Source of the DNA: an uncultured Acidimicrobiales bacterium
GTDB taxonomy: Bacteria > Actinomycetota > Acidimicrobiia > Acidimicrobiales > Aldehydirespiratoraceae
NCBI GenBank assembly: GCA_938091985.1
Contig: CALKOE010000200.1
Span: forward strand, 1-5,021
Length of the DNA: 5,021 bases
Direction of reading: 5' to 3'
Positions 1-4,411 of the stretch are shown one piece after another. Each line of letters opens with the position of its first letter. The stretch's first letter is position 1. The position numbers and the translations under genes were made by a program. The notes under the pieces were generated by a model, which was not told the DNA's origin, did no database searches, and saw only the letters and a list, made by a program, of their open reading frames with translations.

Positions 1-97
1 GCGGCTGGTTGGCGATCATGAAGAGCGCCACGATCAGGAGGCCGAGGCCAGGGCCGACGACGAACCACGGCAATCGGTCGGGCAACAGGTCGTACAT
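1..97 (-). CDS. Probable YeeE/YedE-family membrane transporter, N-terminal fragment (runs off the window)
   Basis: Only the first 32 codons are present, starting at the ATG at 97-95; the rest lies left of the window. The peptide begins MYDLLPDRLPWFVVGPGLGL and continues into a hydrophobic stretch (about residues 11-28) ending in I-A-N-Q-P. A short polar N-terminus, then a PW(F/Y)-V-x-GP-x-x-GL membrane helix and an (N)-(Q/K)-P/S turn, resembles the first helix of YeeE/YedE (DUF395) integral membrane proteins. That family includes thiosulfate importers and putative selenium transporters. The start is supported by a TAGGGT box 8 nt upstream (see 106-111). The gene is divergent from the probable selenoprotein at 193. 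With so little sequence, the family assignment is tentative; any small multi-pass membrane protein is possible. A substrate cannot be read from this fragment. Confidence 0.5.
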   Translation of the reverse strand, partial: MYDLLPDRLPWFVVGPGLGLLIVALFMIANQP

Positions 98-105
98 GGG
101 AAGCG

Positions 106-111
106 ACCCTA
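106..111 (-). promoter_or_regulatory. Putative -10 box (TAGGGT) of a leaderless transcript for the gene at 1-97
   Basis: Read on the minus strand, TAGGGT (TANNNT) is followed by 8 nt and then the ATG at 97. That spacing puts the expected transcription start at or next to the A of the start codon, as in actinobacterial leaderless genes. There is no well-placed Shine-Dalgarno sequence. A -35 element is weak at best: TTGAGC at 137-132 is 20 nt away. The same arrangement occurs before three other genes in this window, which is the main support. Confidence 0.4.
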
Positions 112-128
112 GAGCGGGGTGGTCGCCG

Positions 129-160
129 CCGGCTCAATGGACGATTACCGGCTTCAAATG
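129..160. repeat. Short imperfect direct repeat in the divergent intergenic region
   Basis: CCGGCTCAATG (129-139) recurs as CCGGCTTCAAATG (148-160), with starts 19 bp apart. It lies in the most AT-rich part of the 95-bp gap between the divergent genes starting at 97 and 193. The spacing, about two helical turns, would put both copies on the same face of the DNA. This makes it a possible regulator site shared by the two promoters, but two degenerate copies are weak evidence. Confidence 0.25.
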
Positions 161-178
161 TCCGGATATTTGCGACCG

Positions 179-184
179 TAGACT
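179..184 (+). promoter_or_regulatory. Putative -10 box (TAGACT) of a leaderless transcript for the selenoprotein gene
   Basis: TAGACT (TANNNT) sits 8 nt before the ATG at 193, so transcription would begin at or within a base or two of the start codon. The 8-nt spacer is C-rich (CTCCCCCG) and contains no Shine-Dalgarno sequence, which fits leaderless initiation. No convincing -35 hexamer is seen at 16-18 nt; TTCAAA at 153-158 is 20 nt upstream. Confidence 0.4.
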
Positions 185-192
185 CTCCCCCG

Positions 193-765
193 ATGAGCAC
201 AAGCAGCCCCACCGTCGGTGATCTCGCTCCCGAGGTCACCCTCGTCGACCGCGACGGCACCCCGTGGCGGCTCGCCGAGCAGCGGGGTCACACCGTCGTC
301 GCCATCTTTCATCGTCACATCCATTGACTCCCGTGTGCCGCACACGCCGTCGCCGTGCGCGACCGCATCCATGAACTCGAAAGCAAGGAGCTCGGAAGTG
401 GTGCCCTCGTCGCCCTGATCACCTTCACCGACGAGGGCTCGCTCGAGGCCTACGAGGCGCATCACGACCTCGGATTCGCCCTACTGCGCGACCCCGACCG
501 AGCGGCCTACCGAGCATTCGGACTCGGGCGCGGGTCGCTCGCGCGAGTGTGGGGACTGCGGGCCGCTCGCCGCTACGCCCAGCTCATTCGCGTCGGCGGC
601 TGGCGAAGGTTGCATCGCCCGACCGAAGACACTCGCCAACTCGGCGGCGACTTCGTGATCGACCCGGCGGGCCGACTCTCGTGGTCGTACCGGGGCGCCG
701 GACCCGACGACCGGCCGACCGTTGACGAGATCGTGGCGGCGGTCGAACAGGCCAACCGGCACTGA
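193..765 (+). CDS. Probable selenoprotein: SelL-related/AhpC-TSA-like thioredoxin-fold redox protein with in-frame TGA (Sec45)
   Basis: Reading through one TGA (325-327) gives a 190-residue protein with the full plan of an AhpC/TSA thioredoxin-fold enzyme. Residues 9-32 (G-D-L-A-P-E-V-T-L-V-D-R-D-G) form the family's N-terminal hairpin. Residues 34-41 (TVVAIFHR) are the core strand leading into H-R-H-I-H-U-L-P-C, with the TGA at residue 45 and Cys48, so a UxxC redox motif. Residues about 138-190 (L-G-G-D-F-V-I-D-P-A-G-R-L, then D-D-R-P-T) match the family's C-terminal strands and helix. Reading frame and codon bias are continuous on both sides of the TGA, with no other stop until 763-765. Such proteins are expected to be cytosolic thiol/peroxide reductases; the substrate is unknown. 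A normal gene caller would start at GTG 355 and lose the first 54 residues and the active site. Alternatives are a nonsense mutation or a sequencing error. The Sec machinery (selA, selB, selC, selD) is not in this window. The gene ends 1 nt from the convergent gene at 767. Confidence 0.82.
325..327 (+). other. In-frame TGA read as selenocysteine (residue 45)
   Basis: The TGA is codon 45 of the 193-765 frame. It replaces the first cysteine of the thioredoxin-fold CxxC motif; the codon three places on (TGT, 334-336) gives Cys48. A random nonsense mutation would be unlikely to hit this one catalytic position and leave the rest of the frame clean. The gene's true stop is also TGA (763-765), so decoding must depend on local context. 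Confidence 0.8.
337..363 (+). promoter_or_regulatory. Candidate bacterial SECIS hairpin downstream of the TGA
   Basis: Bases 337-346 (GCCGCACACG) can pair with 354-363 (CGTGCGCGAC), with mismatches at 338/362 and 342/358. This leaves an apical loop at 347-353 (CCGTCGC), 20-26 nt after the TGA. If C348 pairs with G352, the tip is GTC with G349 first. In E. coli fdhF the loop G residues lie about 19-20 nt after the UGA, so the geometry is right for SelB recognition. A competing perfect 6-bp hairpin, CGTGTG-CCG-CACACG (332-346), sits closer to the TGA. I folded this by eye only, and GC-rich sequence forms hairpins easily. Confidence 0.45.
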
Positions 766-766
766 C

Positions 767-1639
767 CTACGACTCCAAGCCGGCCCGCTCGCGGACTTCC
801 GCCTCGGTCGCGGGGCCAAACGAGCCGAGCTCGTGCACCGGGTTGTCGGGATCGAGCGCGGCCAACGGATCGCGCAGGTCATCGATGTAGCCGAGCGCGT
901 AGGCGCCCATCCGATACCCCATCAGTCGCTGCAGCGGCTCGGGGAATGCGGCCGCCGTCTCGAACGGCACCGACAGGTACTGATTCTCCTCCTGGCGGAG
1001 GAAGCTCACGTTGTAGGTGATGTTGATCGCTCGCCGGTGCGCATCGGTCGTGTTGGGACCACCACCGTGGTACACCGAGCCGCTGTAGAAGAGGACCGAT
1101 CCCCGTCCCATCTCGGCAGGAACGCTGTCGCCGATGTCGAACTTCAGTCCGTCTTCTCGGCTGTTGCTCCCGAGGACGACACGGGTCGCTCCATTGGCTT
1201 CGGTGAAGTCGTCGCCGGCCCAGATGGTGTTGCACTGCACCTCGTAGCCCTGCGGAAACGGGAAGAAATCGAACGCCCATTGATCACGATGTATCTGCTG
1301 GCCGACCGACCCGGGTCCGATGTCGATGATCTGGGTCAGGTGAAGCTGGTAGCTGGTGACGTGGGCGAGGAAGTCGTCGCACGTGGCGATGGCGGTCGGA
1401 TGCATCACGAGGTCCTGGGCCGCCGCCGACCGAGCGAGCAGGCCGCCGGTGCGTCGAGTGTTGCGACCGGTGAAATCGTCCTGGCCGACCTGGGTGCGAT
1501 CCGTCCAGGGCTGCATCTCGGCAAAGAACGCGTCGAGCTGCGCAGACGTCGCGAGATCGTCGACGATGACCCCACCATCGCTTCGCAGGAGCTCTGCGAC
1601 TTCGGTTCCGCTTGCGGTCGGAGGAAGATGCGTCAGCAT
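767..1639 (-). CDS. Phytanoyl-CoA dioxygenase (PhyH)-like Fe(II)/2-oxoglutarate-dependent oxygenase
   Basis: The protein is 290 residues, the usual size for PhyH-like enzymes, which hydroxylate a substrate while decarboxylating 2-oxoglutarate. The double-stranded beta-helix metal triad is visible: H117-x-D119 in Q-Q-I-H-R-D-Q-W, and H191 in G-S-V-Y-H-G-G-G. R202/R203 (A-H-R-R-A-I-N-I-T-Y) are candidates for binding the 2-oxoglutarate carboxylate. W121 and the run FDFFPFPQGYEVQ (123-135) are typical of the strands after the HxD. The N-terminal third carries a G-R-N-T-R-R-T-G-G-L (58-67) segment. The frame stays open to an ATG at 1690, but that start would overlap the divergent gene at 1683. 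I prefer the ATG at 1639, which has a TACCGT box 6 nt upstream. The substrate cannot be predicted; family members act on acyl-CoAs, small metabolites and natural products. The gene is convergent with the selenoprotein gene (1-nt gap) and divergent from the DJ-1 gene. Confidence 0.88.
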   Translation of the reverse strand: MLTHLPPTASGTEVAELLRSDGGVIVDDLATSAQLDAFFAEMQPWTDRTQVGQDDFTGRNTRRTGGLLARSAAAQDLVMHPTAIATCDDFLAHVTSYQLHLTQIIDIGPGSVGQQIHRDQWAFDFFPFPQGYEVQCNTIWAGDDFTEANGATRVVLGSNSREDGLKFDIGDSVPAEMGRGSVLFYSGSVYHGGGPNTTDAHRRAINITYNVSFLRQEENQYLSVPFETAAAFPEPLQRLMGYRMGAYALGYIDDLRDPLAALDPDNPVHELGSFGPATEAEVRERAGLES

Positions 1640-1645
1640 CCCCGA

Positions 1646-1651
1646 ACGGTA
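1646..1651 (-). promoter_or_regulatory. Putative -10 box (TACCGT) for the PhyH-like gene
   Basis: On the minus strand, TACCGT is followed by TCGGGG and then the ATG at 1639. A 6-nt spacer is consistent with a leaderless mRNA starting at the A of ATG. This supports the 1639 start over the longer reading from 1690. No clear -35 hexamer is seen. Confidence 0.42.
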
Positions 1652-1654
1652 GTG

Positions 1655-1670
1655 CGTGACCCTCACGTGA
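1655..1670. promoter_or_regulatory. Candidate operator: CGTGA/TCACG half-sites between divergent genes
   Basis: CGTGACCCTCACGTGA (1655-1670) holds an inverted repeat CGTGA-CCC-TCACG (1655-1667) overlapping the perfect 8-bp palindrome TCACGTGA (1663-1670), giving three CGTGA half-sites. It occupies the middle of the 43-bp gap between the starts at 1639 and 1683, just upstream of the TACCGT box of the PhyH-like gene and 12 nt before the DJ-1 start. A regulator bound here could control both genes. No regulator gene is present in the window, so this is inferred from symmetry and position alone. Confidence 0.4.
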
Positions 1671-1682
1671 AACCATGAAGTC

Positions 1683-2312
1683 ATGCGCATCGTCTTCTTC
1701 CTCTACGAGGGCCTCACTACCCTCGACGTGATCGGTCCTCACGACGTCCTCTCTCGCCTTCCGGGGGTAGAGGCCATCAGCGTCTCGAAGGACGGCGGAC
1801 CGGTCATGGCCGACACCGGCGTCCTGGGGTTGACCGCAACCCACGCGTTGGCCGACGTCGACTCGTGCGATGTGTTGGTGGTGCCGGGTGGGATGGACGG
1901 CACCTTTGCGGCCGCCGCCGACGAAGAGATCCTCAGCTGGATTCGGGCCGTGACCGCCGACGCGACGTGGATCACTTCGGTCTGCACCGGCGCGTTGATT
2001 CTCGGCGCGGCCGGCCTGCTCGAAGGCAAGAAGGCAACCACGCACTGGGCCGCGATCGATCTTCTCGAGACCTACGGCGCCGAACCCACGCGGGAACGCG
2101 TGGTGTTCGACGGCAACGTCGTCACCGGCGCCGGGGTGTCCGCTGGAATCGACTTCGCGCTCACACTCGCCGCGAAGATCGCAGGCGACGACATGGCGAA
2201 GACGCTGCAGCTCGGAATCGAATACGACCCCGACCCGCCGTTCGATTGCGGTTCGCCGGCCAAGGCGCCAGCCGAACTCATCGAGCTCGCCGGGGGCGCG
2301 CTCTTCAGCTAA
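1683..2312 (+). CDS. DJ-1/PfpI family protein, isonitrile hydratase-like
   Basis: This 209-residue cytosolic protein covers one complete DJ-1/PfpI domain, with no AraC-type helix-turn-helix region. It starts M-R-I-V-F-F-L-Y-E-G-L-T-T-L-D-V-I-G-P, with the family's acidic residue E9 and D15. It has the V-V-P-G-G strand-turn (66-70) and the nucleophile elbow S-V-C-T-G-A (99-104), making Cys101 the reactive thiol with Thr102 beside it, then the conserved K-K-A-T-T-H-W (116-122). Near the C-terminus is G-I-E-Y-D-P-D-P-P-F-D (178-188). The Cys-Thr pair, D15 and the E-Y-D-P-x-P-P-F-D tail match Pseudomonas isonitrile hydratases, which turn isonitriles into N-formamides. Many close relatives have not been assayed, so the activity is inferred. 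The ATG at 1683 is the only good start; no clear Shine-Dalgarno or TANNNT box is seen. The gene is divergent from the PhyH-like gene and ends 3 nt from the convergent NMO-type gene. Confidence 0.88.
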   Translation: MRIVFFLYEGLTTLDVIGPHDVLSRLPGVEAISVSKDGGPVMADTGVLGLTATHALADVDSCDVLVVPGGMDGTFAAAADEEILSWIRAVTADATWITSVCTGALILGAAGLLEGKKATTHWAAIDLLETYGAEPTRERVVFDGNVVTGAGVSAGIDFALTLAAKIAGDDMAKTLQLGIEYDPDPPFDCGSPAKAPAELIELAGGALFS

Positions 2313-2315
2313 TCG

Positions 2316-3440
2316 CTACTCAACATTCAGCATCTGACGGGTGCGCTCGAGCGAGTCGACGCATTCTTCGACCATCTCGAAGATCACGTCGGCGCTGCGC
2401 TTGACCTTGTTCATCGTGCCCACGATCTGGCCGACCGGGTTGAACGCCACCGCCTGCGCCTTGTCGGGATAGCGACCGCTCCGGGTCATCGCCTCGTGGA
2501 CGGCCATCATCTGCAGCGGCATACCGAGCGTGTCGGGGGTGTCGTTGCGCTCCCAGGCCTCGGTCCAGTCGTTGCGCAACATCCGGCACGGCTTGCCGGT
2601 ATAGGAGCGACTCCGGACGGTGTCCTTGCTCGTTGCGTTCATGTAGGAATCGATCTGGGCCGGCGATGCCGCCGCCTCCTCGACTGCGAGCCACAGCGAG
2701 CCGGTCCACACGCCGGCCGCACCCATCGACAGCGCGGCCGCCATCTGACGACCCCCGCCGATGCCACCGGCGGCCAGCACGGGCAGCGGGCCGACCTCGT
2801 CGATCACCTGCGGCCACAGCACGACCGAGCCGATGTCGCCGGTGTGTCCACCGCCCTCGTACCCCTGCGCGATCACGAAGTCGAGACCTGCCGCGGCATG
2901 GCGCCCCGCCTGAGCCGGGGTGCCGCACAACGCGCCGACAGCGCGGCCGCTGGCCTGGATCTGCTGCACGAGATCCGGCGGCGGAGTGCCGAGTGCGTTG
3001 GCGACCATCACCACATTGTCGTGGCGCAGGATCTCCTCGACCTGCGGCACGGCGGTGGCCGCGTTCCAACCCATGAGGCCGCTCCCCCGCTCCTCATCGG
3101 CCGGAAGGTCGGGCACGTCGTGGTCGTCGAGCATCTGGCGCACGAACGCTCGGTGCTCGTCGGGAATCATGTCCTGCAGCTGGCCCGTCATCTTGTCGAG
3201 GTCCATCTCGCCGGCACCGTCGTATTTCGCCGGCAGCACGATGTCGACGCCGTAGGGCTTGTCCCCGATGTGTTCGTCGATCCAGTCGAGCTCGATCTGG
3301 AGTTGTTCCACCGAGAATCCGACAGCTCCGAGCACGCCGAGTCCGCCGGCCTTGCTCACTGCCACCACCACGTCACGACAATGCGTGAAGGCGTAGATCG
3401 GAAACTCGATACCAAAGCGTTCGGTCAGCTCGTTCTGCAT
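2316..3440 (-). CDS. NMO-type (2-nitropropane dioxygenase-like) FMN-dependent oxidoreductase
   Basis: The 374-residue protein is a TIM-barrel flavoprotein of the nitronate monooxygenase/2-nitropropane dioxygenase superfamily. Visible motifs are A-V-S-K-A-G-G-L-G-V-L-G (27-38), N-A-L-G-T-P (148-153), Q-G-Y-E-G-G-G-H-T-G (192-201) with His199 at the position of the catalytic/FMN-side His, and the phosphate-binding A-A-G-G-I-G-G-G-R-Q (223-232) followed by G-A-A-G-V-W-T-G (240-247). The first strand reads F-P-I-Y-A-F-T-H-C-R-D in place of the usual P-I-(I/V)-Q-(A/G)-x-M of nitronate monooxygenases. It also has a charged insert near residues 70-125. Both suggest a divergent subgroup, so nitronate oxidation should not be assumed; flavin-dependent oxidation or enoyl reduction is possible. 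The ATG at 3440 has a TACGGT box 7 nt upstream. The gene converges on the DJ-1 gene (3-nt gap), with no terminator hairpin in or next to that gap. Confidence 0.88.
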   Translation of the reverse strand: MQNELTERFGIEFPIYAFTHCRDVVVAVSKAGGLGVLGAVGFSVEQLQIELDWIDEHIGDKPYGVDIVLPAKYDGAGEMDLDKMTGQLQDMIPDEHRAFVRQMLDDHDVPDLPADEERGSGLMGWNAATAVPQVEEILRHDNVVMVANALGTPPPDLVQQIQASGRAVGALCGTPAQAGRHAAAGLDFVIAQGYEGGGHTGDIGSVVLWPQVIDEVGPLPVLAAGGIGGGRQMAAALSMGAAGVWTGSLWLAVEEAAASPAQIDSYMNATSKDTVRSRSYTGKPCRMLRNDWTEAWERNDTPDTLGMPLQMMAVHEAMTRSGRYPDKAQAVAFNPVGQIVGTMNKVKRSADVIFEMVEECVDSLERTRQMLNVE

Positions 3441-3447
3441 GCCATCG

Positions 3448-3453
3448 ACCGTA
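3448..3453 (-). promoter_or_regulatory. Putative -10 box (TACGGT) for the NMO-type gene
   Basis: On the minus strand, TACGGT is followed by CGATGGC and the ATG at 3440, a 7-nt gap consistent with leaderless initiation. A weak -35 candidate, TGGCCG (3476-3471), lies 17 nt upstream. The 11-bp palindrome GTCGCAGCGAC (3461-3471) lies in the spacer and reaches the edge of that -35, where a regulator could act. The 87-nt gap to the upstream gene and this promoter suggest separate transcription from the LLM-SCO6745 pair. Confidence 0.42.
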
Positions 3454-3503
3454 TGCGCGCGTCGCAGCGACGGCCAGACGACCTCCCGCGGCAGGGCACA
3501 GGG

Positions 3504-3524
3504 TCTCGGCCGGCCTGACCGAGA
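3504..3524 (-). terminator. Hairpin just after the SCO6745-family gene, possible terminator without a U-tract
   Basis: TCTCGG (3504-3509) and CCGAGA (3519-3524) form a 6-bp GC-rich stem with a 9-nt loop. It begins 3 nt beyond the TAG stop of the minus-strand gene at 3528-4409. No run of T follows in the direction of transcription, so it is not a classic intrinsic terminator. Many high-GC actinobacterial terminators also lack one. The loop contains the palindromic GGCCGGCC core, so other folds compete. Confidence 0.3.
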
Positions 3525-3527
3525 GGA

Positions 3528-4409
3528 CTACGACGTCGGCGGGGTGTGGCGAGCGGCAGGCATCCAGTTGGGACCGGCCATCTCGTCGATTCGGGCGATG
3601 AAGCCGTCGTGGTGCGGCTCCATCAACTCGCAGAAGGCCACGGTGAGATCCTCGCCGAGGGCCTCCCACATCTGACCGGAGATCTCGTCGGTCCGCAGCT
3701 CGAGTTGGGTACGGAACTCGCGCCCGGCATCGGTGAACGCTCGATCGACGGCAAAGCCCTTGCGCTCGAGTCGAGCCCAACCCTCAGAGATCGCCGCGTC
3801 GTCGGAGCCGCGACTGCGGGCGATCCATTCGGCCTCGTCGTAGTCGACCATCACGTTGTGGATCAGGCCGACCTCGGCGCCGTTGAGGTCGGCGGCAGCG
3901 ACCAGCGCCCAGTGGGTGTCGCCGCGCCATTCACGGAGGCAGTTGAAGGCAAGCCACGCCGAGAGCGCAGGATCGCCGGCTTGGCGCTCGGCTCGGTCGC
4001 GGTGCGCGGCGAAGAGCACGCGGGCGCCATTGTGGAGCTGATCCACGACCGCCCAGACCGGCTCGGCGAACCGGCCGAGGCCTTCGGCTATCTCAGGCGA
4101 GACCGCATCAAGACCGCGCCGCACCTGCGCATCGCGCATCGCCATGACCGAGTCGGGGTCGGTGTGCTCGCGCATGAGGTCCAATGCCATGCCGAGGAAC
4201 TCGCCGTTGATCGAATACGCGGTGGCGGCGATCACATCGTTGCCGCCGCCGGCGAGTGGAGCGAACCGCGACGCTGCGTAGTAGCCGGCGCCGTTGGGCA
4301 CGCCGAGCTCGGCGTAGGCCGCTGCGGGCGCCGGGTCGAAGTAGATCCAACCGACGAGATCGTGACAGGCACGTGATGCCCGTTGGGCGAGCACAGACCA
4401 GTCGGCCAT
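3528..4409 (-). CDS. SCO6745-family protein (SalK-like, helical with winged-helix-like C-terminus)
   Basis: This 293-residue protein belongs to the actinobacterial SCO6745/SalK-like family, whose biochemical role is not established. Supporting segments are the N-terminal helix leading to G-W-I-Y-F-D-P (20-26), G-Y-Y-A-A-S-R-F-A-P-L (42-52), A-A-T-A-Y-S-I-N (61-68), and the hallmark L-R-E-W-R-G-D-T-H-W-A (158-168) followed by a small-residue helix and N-G-A-E (176-179). The C-terminal part, W-A-R-L-E-R-K-G-F-A to L-E-L-R-T-D (211-241), looks like a MarR-type winged helix, but DNA binding is doubtful in this family. The frame is open upstream to 4778, but that part only overlaps the LLM gene in another frame. 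The ATG at 4409 has a GGAGG 7 nt before it and lies 2 nt after the LLM stop, so the two genes are almost certainly coupled. Members often sit beside F420-linked enzymes, which fits here. Confidence 0.87.
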   Translation of the reverse strand: MADWSVLAQRASRACHDLVGWIYFDPAPAAAYAELGVPNGAGYYAASRFAPLAGGGNDVIAATAYSINGEFLGMALDLMREHTDPDSVMAMRDAQVRRGLDAVSPEIAEGLGRFAEPVWAVVDQLHNGARVLFAAHRDRAERQAGDPALSAWLAFNCLREWRGDTHWALVAAADLNGAEVGLIHNVMVDYDEAEWIARSRGSDDAAISEGWARLERKGFAVDRAFTDAGREFRTQLELRTDEISGQMWEALGEDLTVAFCELMEPHHDGFIARIDEMAGPNWMPAARHTPPTS

Positions 4410-4411
4410 GT

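Noticed and set aside
193..327. Pseudogene broken by a nonsense mutation
   Set aside because: Not excluded, but the stop falls exactly on the redox Cys position, is TGA rather than TAG or TAA, and codon use and family motifs are intact on both sides.
355..765. Separate 136-residue protein starting at GTG 355
   Set aside because: It is in the same frame as the ATG at 193 and is the second part of the same thioredoxin-fold domain; on its own it lacks the N-terminal strands and the redox motif.
722..1678. 318-residue open frame on the plus strand
   Set aside because: It is antisense to the PhyH-like gene, has no recognisable motif, and arises from the G/C-rich third positions of the real gene.
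1640..1690. 17-codon N-terminal extension of the PhyH-like protein (ATG 1690)
   Set aside because: It would overlap the divergent start at 1683 and cross the promoter region; ATG 1639 has a well-placed TACCGT box.
2300..2330. Bidirectional terminator between the convergent genes ending at 2312 and 2316
   Set aside because: A repeated TTCAGC is present in direct orientation, but no stem of useful length or T-run could be found.
2496..3518. 340-residue open frame on the plus strand
   Set aside because: It is antisense to the NMO-type gene, is His/Arg-rich and has no family features.
3546..4376. 276-residue open frame on the plus strand
   Set aside because: It is antisense to the SCO6745-family gene, which has clear family motifs and a strong ribosome binding site.
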